Source: an uncultured Bacteroidales bacterium
GTDB taxonomy: Bacteria > Bacteroidota > Bacteroidia > Bacteroidales > UBA932
NCBI GenBank assembly: GCA_944325505.1
Contig: CALVAJ010000003.1
Location: 62,001-126,000, forward strand
Reading direction: 5' to 3'
DNA: 64,000 bases
The number at the start of each line of letters is the position of its first letter. Position 1 is the stretch's first letter. The position numbers and the translations under genes are program-made. Below, piece after piece: positions 15,416 through 23,824 of this stretch. Under the pieces are notes generated by a model. It was not told the DNA's origin and searched no databases. It worked only from the letters and a program-made list of their open reading frames with translations.

Positions 15416-15967
15416 ATGAAAAGTAAAATCTGGAAATTCTGGGGCATCGCGTTTCTTGTATTCATGATGCCGGACACTGCAGATGCCCAGACCGTAGGTG
15501 TGACGACAAATGCTTTGGGCTGGGCCGCCCTTTCACCCAATATAGGGGTGGAAGTCGGTTTTGCCAGACAATGGTCTGCCGGCGTTGACGCTCTGGTCAA
15601 TCCGTGGTCATGGTCAAACGGGCGTAAAAGCAATCTGTGGCTTGTCCGGCCCGAGGTCCGTTTCTGGCCAAGGCACAAATTCGCAGGACATGTCTTTGGA
15701 ATCCACGGACAGTATGGGCAATATGACTGGTCCATGCGCAAAATGGGATATGTCGGGGACTTCAAGGGGGCCGGCGTTTCCTATGGCTATGCCTTCATGT
15801 TCCATGAACGCTGGAATGTGGAAGGGACAATCGGCTTCGGCTGGAACCGGCTTGATTTCGCCAACCGTTATGACCCCTTCGACAGGCAGTCCTGCTTCGG
15901 TCCGGCATCAAGGGATTACTGGGGCATTACAAAAATAGGCATAAAATTCACTTACTTCATTAAATGA
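15416..15967 (+). CDS. DUF3575 outer-membrane beta-barrel-like protein
   Basis: A 183-residue secreted protein. The signal peptide ends near DTADA-Q, followed by TVGVTTNALGWAALSPNIGVE. The pattern RPEVRFWP...GHVFGIHGQYG...GAGVSYGYAFMF...WNVEGTIGFGW is the DUF3575 family signature, a small amphipathic strand-rich protein found in Bacteroidales fimbrial loci and thought to sit in the outer membrane. Here no fimbrillin follows; the next genes are an OmpA/TPR lipoprotein and a MACPF protein, all close together on one strand. Confidence 0.8.
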   Translation: MKSKIWKFWGIAFLVFMMPDTADAQTVGVTTNALGWAALSPNIGVEVGFARQWSAGVDALVNPWSWSNGRKSNLWLVRPEVRFWPRHKFAGHVFGIHGQYGQYDWSMRKMGYVGDFKGAGVSYGYAFMFHERWNVEGTIGFGWNRLDFANRYDPFDRQSCFGPASRDYWGITKIGIKFTYFIK

Positions 15968-15974
15968 TACGGAA

Positions 15975-17486
15975 ATGGATGCGATAAAAACAATCATGAC
16001 ACTGACGGCTGCACTGATGGCCATATCCTGTTCCGGACTCAGGAAAGCCGCCGGTTCCGAAGAAAAAGTTTCCGTAGCCTGTGCTGCAGAAATAGACTAT
16101 TCGGGCGCGGGGACAGCAGATATAGACATTACGGCGGAAGTGCCGGAAAGATTCAGGAACCCGAACACCGGAATCATTTTGGTCCCGACACTTGTCTCAA
16201 AGGACGGAACGAAAAAGATACCGCTTCTTTCATGTATTGCGGAAGGTTCTCTGCACAATACTTTCAACGGCAGAAATGACATATATGAGCCGGATTTCTC
16301 CGACAGCATCTCCGTAAGAAAAAGATACAGCCGGCACGGCTCCACAGGACTGGAAAGCCTCAATGCCGTCGGTTTCGAGGAATGGATGAGGGAAAGCTCT
16401 GTCCAGGTGGACATTTATGCCGATGCTTATGGCCGCAGGGTGCTTCTTTCTTCCGGGACATTCCCGGTTTCTGCAGCGGACCCGAATGCTTTTGCGGATC
16501 TGGAATTCCTCGAGAAATATTTTCATGTCCTGCCTTCTGAATCTCCGGAGCCTGCGGATTTTTCTCCTCTTGCGGACGGCTTTCTTTTCCGGTTGGATTC
16601 CTATTCAATTGATGAAGAAAACATAAGGACCGAAATGGCGGAATACGTCCGCAGCGTGCTTTCCAAGAGCGATGTCAAGGATTATTCGGTGACGGTGGAG
16701 GTGTCGAACTCCCCGGACGGCAGCGTGGAGTATAACAGGAATCTCGGCAACAACAGGGTCCAGGCCGTGAAAAACCTGCTTTCTAAAGCCGGAGTCGACA
16801 TGGACAAATGCGGATTTTCTGTAATTGAAGAGAATTGGGAAGGAGTCAGACAGGCTGTGTCTGAAGGATTTTCTGAACATAAGGATGAAATCCTTGCTGT
16901 CGTGGATTCTGTTGCAGACCCGGACTTGAGGGAGAATATCATCCGTGACAGGTTTTACAGAGAATGGCAGGATCTAAGGCGTGAAGTATATCCGGGTCTC
17001 AGATATTGCAGCATTGAAATCACGGGCAGCATCCGGCCGGATTCATTCCGTGTGTCAGGGAATCAGGTCTTTGCGCAGGAAAGTGAAGCCGATGCGGCCG
17101 CACTGAATGAATCGATGCTGGAGGAAGTGATGTCCGGGGATTACAAGGGCGCCGAATCTGTGGCTGACCGTCTTCCTAATTCGGGGGTCGCCGAAAAGAT
17201 ACTGTATAACAAAGCTTTGGTGTATCTGAAAAACGGGCGCAAGGACGAGGCGGGAGCCTTGTTGAGGAGATGCACCGGAATCAGTGAAGCCAGATATAAT
17301 CTTGCTGTGCTTTATATCATGTCCCGGGACTATGCAGCAGCGGAGCCGTTGCTTGAAGACTGTGACTGTATCAACCGGGCGGTAGTGAAAACCGCTCTCG
17401 GGAAAGAAACCGAGGCCAAAGACATCCTTATTCTTCTCCCTGATTCGGATGCAAAGAAAGGACTTGTAGAAATGCTTGAAAAATAA
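15975..17486 (+). CDS. DUF3868/OmpA-like/TPR lipoprotein of fimbrial type
   Basis: A 503-residue lipoprotein (lipobox LMAISC, Cys at about residue 19). Residues about 30-185 form a beta-rich N-terminal domain like DUF3868. Residues about 215-350 are OmpA-like (NRNLGNNRVQAVKNLLSKAG, then YPGLRYCSIEITG). Residues about 390-503 are TPR repeats (KILYNKALVYLKNGRKDEAG). Such proteins accompany Bacteroidales pilin operons and probably help assembly or anchoring at the outer membrane and peptidoglycan. It begins 7 bases after the DUF3575 gene and ends 21 bases before the MACPF gene. The domain names are from pattern memory; the operon position supports them. Confidence 0.7.
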   Translation: MDAIKTIMTLTAALMAISCSGLRKAAGSEEKVSVACAAEIDYSGAGTADIDITAEVPERFRNPNTGIILVPTLVSKDGTKKIPLLSCIAEGSLHNTFNGRNDIYEPDFSDSISVRKRYSRHGSTGLESLNAVGFEEWMRESSVQVDIYADAYGRRVLLSSGTFPVSAADPNAFADLEFLEKYFHVLPSESPEPADFSPLADGFLFRLDSYSIDEENIRTEMAEYVRSVLSKSDVKDYSVTVEVSNSPDGSVEYNRNLGNNRVQAVKNLLSKAGVDMDKCGFSVIEENWEGVRQAVSEGFSEHKDEILAVVDSVADPDLRENIIRDRFYREWQDLRREVYPGLRYCSIEITGSIRPDSFRVSGNQVFAQESEADAAALNESMLEEVMSGDYKGAESVADRLPNSGVAEKILYNKALVYLKNGRKDEAGALLRRCTGISEARYNLAVLYIMSRDYAAAEPLLEDCDCINRAVVKTALGKETEAKDILILLPDSDAKKGLVEMLEK

Positions 17487-17507
17487 GAATCATAAAATGT
17501 TTGGATT

Positions 17508-20288
17508 ATGAGAAAGAATGTTGTTCCGTGGATTGCCAGCCACCTGGCTGCCATTATATCCATTCTGTTCCTGCCGTCGGGTTGCCTGAAGGAGGAAGTT
17601 CCGTATCTCACTCTCAGTGCGGAAGGAGAGATTGAGATGGACTATGACGGAGGTGCCGTTTCCGTGGAGGTCAAGACAAACCAGAGCTGGACGGCGGTGT
17701 CAGACGCAGACTGGTGTGTAGTTTCCGGCGGTGAAGGTTCATACAAGGGAGAATTTGTGATAACAGTAAAGCCGAATGACGGGACTTCGGACCGGAAGGC
17801 TTGCATAACCGTGTCCGGCGGTCTGTGCAGTGCCGTGATTACGATAGTGCAGACTCCGCAGGAAGCGGACTTTTCTGTCTCCGCAAGTGAGATAACATTT
17901 GTCAACAGTGCCGATACATACAGACTTGTCGTGACATCCAATTATCCTTGGAAAGCGGTATCATCTTCATCATGGTGCAAGCTTTCCGCGGACGAGGGCG
18001 ATGGTAATGCAGTCGTAGAGATAGCTGCTGAAGCAAACGGCAGCGGAGAAGACAGGGAGGCCCTGCTCACGTTTACGGTCGAGACGGGAGGAAAGCCCAT
18101 TGTCAGGACAGTGAGTGTAAGACAAAGCGCCGATTCTTACTTCTTGGAATTGCCGGTAACGGAATTTTCAACGGTCAAAGCCGGAGGAAGCCTTGAAGTC
18201 GCTTATTTAGTCGGTGGAGCCGGCATTGAAGTGGAATGCTCCTGCGGAGCGGAATGGATAGCTCCGGCATCTGTTTCCGACGGTAAGGCAATATTGGAAA
18301 TATCGGAAAACCTTACTGGCGAAGACCGTACTGCCGAGGTCGCTTTCAATACGACGGGACAGCCGGGTGTGCCGCTCGTGTGCAGGATTTCCGTGACACA
18401 GTCGGGAGAGGCTTCCGCGCTTGATCTGCTCGTGTCTGAAATCACCCTTGTTTCCAAAGGAGAAGAAATGCGGATACCGTTTGTCGCTACCGGACAGGTA
18501 GAGGTGAGAAGCTCGTCCGACTGGTGCAAGGCAAGCCTTCAGGGCGAGGATATAGTCATTTCCGCCGATATGAATGTCGAAGAGGACAGGGAGGCGTATG
18601 TCACCGTGTCCCTTACGGAAGAAAACGGGAAGACTCTGTCCAAGGCTGTTAAGGTGATCCAGCCTGTGACCGAACTTTTCTTTGAATTTGACAATCCGTC
18701 CATATCCCTCAGTTACGATGCCTCCGTCGGGTATGCCCAGCTGAATTCCACCGGAGACTGGAAGCTCAACAATACCGAGGGGACGGATATACCGCGGTGG
18801 CTGACCGTATCTCCTTCATCCGGTACGGGAGACGCCCTGATTTCCCTGTCCGTGCAGAAAAACCAGTTCAACAGGGAAAGGAAGACCCAGCTGTCGTTTA
18901 CCAATACCCTGCTGAACAAGTCGGTTTCCCTTCAGATAATCCAGGAAGCCAACCCGACCGGAATCGAGGATTACAAGCATCTCGGCAAGGGATACGATGC
19001 TTCAGGCGAATATGCGGCGGACGCGTATGTCCGGAACTCCATCCTGGACATCGACAAACTCATTGAAAACGGATACATGGCGGATGTAATCAACCTTAAT
19101 TCTACGGAAGAACGGTATATCTATGCCAAGACCATGGAGGAATATCAGAGCCAGTTGTCTACAAAAGCGGGCATTTCAGCCAATTACCTCGGCTTCTCCG
19201 CCTCCGTTTCGGCTTCATTCTCCGAGGCGGCCTTGTCATCGGCGGAAAACGAATATTCTTCGTTCCGTCACATTACCAAGAAACAGTCCTACAAGATTCT
19301 GCCGAATCTGACGGCTGAAGATCTCAAGTCAAGCGTGATGCCTGAAGCCCAGACCGACATAGACAATATGGCGGCAACAGACCTGTTCCTGAAATACGGT
19401 ACGCATGTAATCACAGGATTCGTCCTCGGAGGTTCTCTCGACTATTCCATGAGTGCTGATGTCAGTGTGATGGAAGAGGCCGTTGACTGGAGTGTCGCCA
19501 CTTCGGGAGGATTCGAACTCCTGTCGATGGGAGGGTCTGCCTCTGTAGAGTTCTCGTCTTACGAGAAAATGAGGAATGAGGCGGCCAATTTCGAGTCTTC
19601 ACTCAAGGCACGAGGCGGGGAATCACAGTATGCCTCGCAGAACCCGAATGTTTCGGAATCGACGTATAATGAATGGCTTGCAAGCCTTGAAAACCAGAGC
19701 AAATGGGTGATGATCGACTACGATGGCTCGCAACTGATTCCTATCTGGGAATTTGCATCTTCCCCGTCCAGAAAATCGGCACTTGAGGCTGCGGCGAAGT
19801 CTTATCTGGCCAAACCTCCTGTTGTCCAGCAGACGACTCACCGGACTCTGACCGTGACTCTTCTGAAGATAGGCTATCTTTCCGATGATGCGGGTGACAC
19901 GGCGGAACTCACGAATGAATTCTGGTACACCGTTGACGGCAAGCAGGAACAGCATCTCGGAAAATTCTACCAGGAAGTGCCGGATAATTCCGGAGATAAT
20001 CCCGATGACTGGAAGAATGCCGCTAACCAGCTGACCATGTCCGTTTCAAAGATGTCCATATATAAGGATCATTCGTTGGAGCTGCGCGGACATTTCATAG
20101 AAGATGACACTACCGGTGATGATATTGATGACGGAAACATAACCATGAGTTATTCCGCTACCGACAATACCTGGCGGCTGGATAATGCGGCTACGGAAAC
20201 TATTGTCGGCAATGGTGACACACTCATATTGACGGCCGGCTCTCCGGGTGAGGGGGTCAGGGCCCAGTTCAGATTTGAGTGGAAATAG
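17508..20288 (+). CDS. BACON-repeat MACPF (perforin-like) lipoprotein
   Basis: A 926-residue lipoprotein with the signal ending at FLPSGC. Residues about 30-480 hold about five BACON-type modules, seen as recurring strands: NQSWTAVSDADWCVV, NYPWKAVSSSSWCKL, SSDWCKASL and STGDWKLNN, each closing with a TVSVRQS/ITIVQTP-like strand. Residues about 490-770 form a MACPF domain with the signature KYGTHVITGFVLGG (YGTH at 630-633) and Ser/Ala-rich transmembrane-hairpin-like segments. Residues 775-926 form a strand-rich C-terminal domain. MACPF proteins make membrane pores; in Bacteroides, MACPF proteins called BSAPs kill related strains. BACON domains commonly bind glycan or mucin, so the repeats may place the pore former on a target. 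Target and function here are inference. A bidirectional terminator follows. Confidence 0.85.
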   Translation: MRKNVVPWIASHLAAIISILFLPSGCLKEEVPYLTLSAEGEIEMDYDGGAVSVEVKTNQSWTAVSDADWCVVSGGEGSYKGEFVITVKPNDGTSDRKACITVSGGLCSAVITIVQTPQEADFSVSASEITFVNSADTYRLVVTSNYPWKAVSSSSWCKLSADEGDGNAVVEIAAEANGSGEDREALLTFTVETGGKPIVRTVSVRQSADSYFLELPVTEFSTVKAGGSLEVAYLVGGAGIEVECSCGAEWIAPASVSDGKAILEISENLTGEDRTAEVAFNTTGQPGVPLVCRISVTQSGEASALDLLVSEITLVSKGEEMRIPFVATGQVEVRSSSDWCKASLQGEDIVISADMNVEEDREAYVTVSLTEENGKTLSKAVKVIQPVTELFFEFDNPSISLSYDASVGYAQLNSTGDWKLNNTEGTDIPRWLTVSPSSGTGDALISLSVQKNQFNRERKTQLSFTNTLLNKSVSLQIIQEANPTGIEDYKHLGKGYDASGEYAADAYVRNSILDIDKLIENGYMADVINLNSTEERYIYAKTMEEYQSQLSTKAGISANYLGFSASVSASFSEAALSSAENEYSSFRHITKKQSYKILPNLTAEDLKSSVMPEAQTDIDNMAATDLFLKYGTHVITGFVLGGSLDYSMSADVSVMEEAVDWSVATSGGFELLSMGGSASVEFSSYEKMRNEAANFESSLKARGGESQYASQNPNVSESTYNEWLASLENQSKWVMIDYDGSQLIPIWEFASSPSRKSALEAAAKSYLAKPPVVQQTTHRTLTVTLLKIGYLSDDAGDTAELTNEFWYTVDGKQEQHLGKFYQEVPDNSGDNPDDWKNAANQLTMSVSKMSIYKDHSLELRGHFIEDDTTGDDIDDGNITMSYSATDNTWRLDNAATETIVGNGDTLILTAGSPGEGVRAQFRFEWK

Positions 20289-20331
20289 GCCTGATGCTGT
20301 GATTGCAGGGGCTGCGTGCCCGTATGCAATT

Positions 20332-20378
20332 AAAAGATGGGGATTGGTCCGGGACAAGGACCGGTCCCCTTTTGTTTT
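20332..20378. terminator. Bidirectional terminator between MACPF gene and araC-like gene
   Basis: AAAAG (20332-20336), GGGGA and GGTCC pair with GGACC, TCCCC and CTTTT (ending 20373), followed by GTTTT. The A-run before the stem makes it usable from both strands. Confidence 0.8.
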
Positions 20379-20405
20379 CTCAGGAACACTGTCGGACAGC
20401 CGGCC

Positions 20406-21491
20406 TTATGCCAGGGTCCGTTTCCATTTTGCCGGGGAGATGCTTTCCTTTTCCGTGAATATTCTGGAAAAATAGCTCAGAGACAGAAATCCGGATGCTT
20501 CGGCAACTGCGCCGACTGTCATTTCCGGATGTTCCGACATCATCTTCTTGGCGTATTCTATCCTCAGGTCCGCGATCCATTCCCGGAATGTGACATGGTA
20601 GACGGACTTGATGTAGCCGGCAATATAGGTGCGGTTGGTGCATAGATCCCCTGCAAGGTCTTCTATGGTCAGACCGGGAAGCGTGAATCCGTTCCGGCCT
20701 ATCCAGCCGGCGAGCCGTTTCTCTATTTCGGCAAAGTACGCAGGCTGGTTCTGCCGGCAGCTTTCGGGCATCTCCGTCTCCAGTGCCGTTTCGACTCTCT
20801 CGTAGAAAAGCATGTAGTTCATGTAGGAACAGAACAGGTAGATGTAGAACGGAATGGACGAAAGTATCCAGATGAAGACATATTTTTCCGGTATGAATGT
20901 GAAAAGTCCGCATCCGATCCCGTAGATGACCGCCCACCATGTGAAGACCGACAGCCAGTCGATGTATGAGCCTATGTCGTCCGACTGCGTCTCGTCAAAC
21001 AGCCTGACCGCTTTCCTGTATTCCCGTATCAGCCTGCCTGCAAGCCGGAAAGCATATATGAGGAACCACAATGTCAGGGCGATTATGCCGACTGTGTTCA
21101 ATTTCCCGGACGGGAACAGTATCATGACGGCTCCCGCTGCGGCGGAGAAGCACAGCCAGCTGATGATATGCAAAGTGAATTTCCTGCGGGTAATATAATG
21201 GCTGTCAAGCAGTGAGGTAAGAGCCGAACTGAACAGCCATGCGGAAATGTAGTATGTGGAAAGATTCATCAGTATGGCTGCGTCCGGAGCCGTGAAGCGG
21301 GGGCGCAGCAGCAGATGCACCGTATAGTTGGCGGAAAGCACGAGCAGCGCCGCCCCCATGATCCTTCTCGAACGGATATAGTTGCCGAAAACCGGTTTGT
21401 CCGGTTTCCGTGCAACTATGAACCAGACTCCGAAGAAAATCATCAGAGCCAATGCCGCGCACAACGAGTATCCGTATATGTCCTGATCCAT
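20406..21491 (-). CDS. Membrane-bound AraC-family transcriptional regulator
   Basis: A 361-residue protein with six or seven predicted membrane spans in residues 5-225 (for example LCAALALMIFFGVWFIVA and GIIALTLWFLIYAF), then a cytosolic linker and a C-terminal AraC helix-turn-helix pair: LTIEDLAGDLCTNRTYIAGY and MTVGAVAEASGFLSLSYFSR. Such regulators are common in Bacteroidales and probably sense a membrane or periplasmic cue. ATG 21491 and GTG 21494 are both possible starts. It converges on the MACPF gene and is the likely regulator of that operon. A 20-base palindrome overlaps its start, suggesting self-control. A deleted copy of this gene lies at 14397-14469. Confidence 0.87.
   Translation of the reverse strand: MDQDIYGYSLCAALALMIFFGVWFIVARKPDKPVFGNYIRSRRIMGAALLVLSANYTVHLLLRPRFTAPDAAILMNLSTYYISAWLFSSALTSLLDSHYITRRKFTLHIISWLCFSAAAGAVMILFPSGKLNTVGIIALTLWFLIYAFRLAGRLIREYRKAVRLFDETQSDDIGSYIDWLSVFTWWAVIYGIGCGLFTFIPEKYVFIWILSSIPFYIYLFCSYMNYMLFYERVETALETEMPESCRQNQPAYFAEIEKRLAGWIGRNGFTLPGLTIEDLAGDLCTNRTYIAGYIKSVYHVTFREWIADLRIEYAKKMMSEHPEMTVGAVAEASGFLSLSYFSRIFTEKESISPAKWKRTLA
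20434..20462 (-). repeat. Short repeat of araC 3' region (partner at 14397-14425)
   Basis: 29 bases with two differences from 14397-14425, same strand. They encode the IFTEKESISP segment of the AraC helix-turn-helix domain. Confidence 0.75.
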
Positions 21492-21498
21492 CACATCC
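21463..21498 (-). repeat. 36-base exact direct repeat of araC 5' end (partner at 14426-14461)
   Basis: Identical to 14426-14461 over 36 bases, covering the start codon region and the first codons. Together with its partner it brackets about 7 kb containing the lipoprotein, DUF3575, DUF3868 and MACPF genes. Confidence 0.85.
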
Positions 21499-21513
21499 TG
21501 AATTTTCAGGATG
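21494..21513. promoter_or_regulatory. Palindrome at the araC-like start
   Basis: CATCCTGAA-TT-TTCAGGATG is a perfect inverted repeat with 9-base arms and a 2-base centre. It overlaps the possible GTG start and lies just downstream of a TAAATTTA (-7-like) box at 21521-21514, the right place for an operator or a leader hairpin. Confidence 0.6.
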
Positions 21514-21634
21514 TAAATTTAGAAACTGTTTTGAAATTTGATACCGGTTTTGTTAGAAAATTCCATATATTTGCATAAACAAGTATGGATTTGTGTGATT
21601 TTTTACATTTTTTCATACTTAATGGTGAGATTTT

Positions 21635-22975
21635 ATGGAATTCAAGAGGGAAATGACAGAGACGCTGAAAAGATGGAAAGATGCGTCGGACAGGAAACCG
21701 GTTCTTTTGCGGGGAGCGAGACAGACGGGGAAGACCTGGGTCATGGAAGCGTTCGGAAAGGAATGTTTCGAACACTATGTCAAATTCGATTTCGACCGGA
21801 CACCTGAACTGAAGTCGGTATTCAGGGAGACCAAAGATCCGGAAAGACTTATACGGGGACTGTCATTGTATTCCGATGTCCCGATAATTGCAGGCAATAC
21901 ACTGATGGTTTTTGATGAGATCCAGGAATGCGAAGAGGCATTGAACAGCCTCAAATATTTTTATGAAGAAGCTCCTGAATATCATATTATAGCCGCCGGG
22001 TCGCTGTTGGGAGTAGCTGTGAAGCGGAAGCAGATGGCGGTGCCTGTCGGAAAGGTAAAGACCTTGACAATGTTTCCGTTGACATTCAGGGAGTTTCTTG
22101 CTGTATCTGACAGCCGGACATATCAGTTTGTCGAGAATCTGCAGTCGCTGGAACATTTGCCGGAAATCATTCTGAATAAACTTGTCCTGGAGTATAAACG
22201 TTATTCTGTCTGCGGGGGAATGCCTGCCGCAGCGGTGAAGCTTATAGACAATCAGGGCATGAGGGCTGTCGATGATGAACTTCGGGAAATCCTTGATCTG
22301 TATGAACTTGATTTTTCAAAATATGCGGAACCGCTGCAGGTGTCGCGGATAAATGCTCTGTGGCATTCGCTACCGTCGCAACTGTCCAAGGAAAACAGGA
22401 AGTTCATTTATAAAGTCATAAGGACGGGAGCCCGAGCAAAGGATTATGAAGATGCACTGACATGGCTGGAAGATGCCGGCCTGATATACAGGATATTCAA
22501 TGTATCCAAGCCCGGAATGCCTCTGAGCGCATATTCGGATATCGATTCGTTCAAGGTGTATGTGAGTGACTGCGGTCTGTTAAGACGCCTTGCAAATATT
22601 CCTCCCGAAGTGATCCTGGACGGCAATTCCGGATATACGGAATTTAAAGGAGCAATGGCGGAGAATATGGTTCTGCAATCTCTTGTATCGGTACTTGAAG
22701 GCGATAAGCCATATTATTGGACTTCCGGCAATACTGCTGAGGTGGAGTTCGTGACACAGTTGGGCGCGGAAATAGTCCCGATGGAAGTAAAGGCGGAAAA
22801 CAGGATAAGCGGACGGAGCCTTTCAGAGTATACCAGGAAGTATAATCCTCATTACCGTATCAGATATTCTTTTCAGAATCTTCAGTATAATGGAGGATTG
22901 CTCAGCTGTCCTTCGCCTTTGGCATGCTGGACCGAAAACCTGTTGAGACTTGCAGGTCAGTTCTTGGACAAGTAG
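21635..22975 (+). CDS. AAA ATPase with DUF4143 domain
   Basis: A 446-residue protein of the AAA_14/DUF4143 type. Walker A is LLRGARQTGKTWV (about 23-35), Walker B is LMVFDEIQEC (about 90-99), followed by IIAAGSLLGVAV and PLTFREFL, which are typical of the family. The C-terminal DUF4143 region contains GAMAENMVLQSLV and a nuclease-like DxE...K block (VEFVTQLGAEIVPMEVKAENR). The cellular role of this family is unknown. A TATATTTG box at 21566-21573 is a likely -7 element, though the -33 is unclear. The 3' end overlaps truA by 19 bases, tail to tail. A fragment of a related gene lies at 15176-15257. Confidence 0.88.
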   Translation: MEFKREMTETLKRWKDASDRKPVLLRGARQTGKTWVMEAFGKECFEHYVKFDFDRTPELKSVFRETKDPERLIRGLSLYSDVPIIAGNTLMVFDEIQECEEALNSLKYFYEEAPEYHIIAAGSLLGVAVKRKQMAVPVGKVKTLTMFPLTFREFLAVSDSRTYQFVENLQSLEHLPEIILNKLVLEYKRYSVCGGMPAAAVKLIDNQGMRAVDDELREILDLYELDFSKYAEPLQVSRINALWHSLPSQLSKENRKFIYKVIRTGARAKDYEDALTWLEDAGLIYRIFNVSKPGMPLSAYSDIDSFKVYVSDCGLLRRLANIPPEVILDGNSGYTEFKGAMAENMVLQSLVSVLEGDKPYYWTSGNTAEVEFVTQLGAEIVPMEVKAENRISGRSLSEYTRKYNPHYRIRYSFQNLQYNGGLLSCPSPLACWTENLLRLAGQFLDK

Positions 22976-23742
22976 CGGACTCCGCTCAGGAACAGGGCCT
23001 TCCCCGGGACGGACTCTCCGGCATCGGAGCGGGAGCCGGACTCTATCAGTCTGCCGAACCATTCCGTGTCGCGTTTTCCCCGGCCTACGTCTATCAGGGA
23101 ACCGACTATGGCGCGCACCATGTTGCGCAGGAACCTGTTGGCCCTTATCCTGAATACGATATAGTCGTCCGGCCCGGCAGGATAGCCCATCAGGGACACG
23201 TGTGTCGGAGAGTAACTTTCCCAGACCGCTTCATATACCGTACACAGCGATGTGAGGTTATTCCCCCCTGTCTTTTCAAAGCATTTGAAGTCGTGCTCTC
23301 CCAGAAGCATGGCCGCGGCTCTGTTCATCCTCTCCATGTTTAAAGGGTAGACGCAGAAATGGGAGAAACTCTCCATGAAAGGGTCTTTTTTCCTGTGTAT
23401 GAAATAATGGTATTCCCTTGAAAGGGCAGAGAATCTTGCATGGAAATCCGCGTCTGCAGGAGCGATTTCATGGACGGCGACCTCTCTGGGCAGGATGGCA
23501 TTCAATTTGTATTTCAAAAACTCCGGGTCTGCCTGAACCCCGTCCGGCACCTCGAAATGTGCGATGTAGTTCACGGCGTTGACTCCGGCGTCTGTCCGGC
23601 CGGCTCCGGTTACGGGAATATCGCACCTCAGAAGCATTGAAAGCGTTTTTTGAAGCTCCCCCTGGATGCTCGTGCCGGTCTTCTGCTGCTGCCATCCGCA
23701 GGAAGAAGCGCCGCTATATGAAAGCCGTAGGATAAATCTCAT
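22957..23742 (-). CDS. truA: tRNA pseudouridine(38-40) synthase TruA
   Basis: A 261-residue TruA. The catalytic Asp lies in GAGRTDAGVNAVNYIAHFEV, preceded by YSGASSCGWQQQKTGTSIQG at the N terminus; the C-terminal RFLRNMVRAIVGSLIDVGRG is diagnostic. It modifies uridines 38-40 in the tRNA anticodon arm. It overlaps the converging ATPase gene by 19 bases and is divergent from moxR. Confidence 0.94.
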   Translation of the reverse strand: MRFILRLSYSGASSCGWQQQKTGTSIQGELQKTLSMLLRCDIPVTGAGRTDAGVNAVNYIAHFEVPDGVQADPEFLKYKLNAILPREVAVHEIAPADADFHARFSALSREYHYFIHRKKDPFMESFSHFCVYPLNMERMNRAAAMLLGEHDFKCFEKTGGNNLTSLCTVYEAVWESYSPTHVSLMGYPAGPDDYIVFRIRANRFLRNMVRAIVGSLIDVGRGKRDTEWFGRLIESGSRSDAGESVPGKALFLSGVRYLSKN

Positions 23743-23783
23743 GTGGATTCTTTGAATTTTTGTATCTTTGAAAGATTTATCTG

Positions 23784-23813
23784 CAAAAATAGATAAAGTA
23801 GTTTAAAAGCAAA
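23784..23813 (-). promoter_or_regulatory. Promoter of truA
   Basis: On the minus strand: TTTG (23813-23810), 18-base spacer, TATTTTTG (23791-23784). On the opposite strand a TATCTTTG box (23763-23770) may serve moxR, though no -33 is evident for it. Confidence 0.55.
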
Positions 23814-23824
23814 CAGATATTTTT

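Noticed and set aside
15178-15765. 195-codon minus-strand frame across the DUF3575 gene
   Set aside because: It is antisense to the DUF3575 gene and its leader. Only the short DUF4143-like piece at 15176-15257, in another frame, resembles a real protein.
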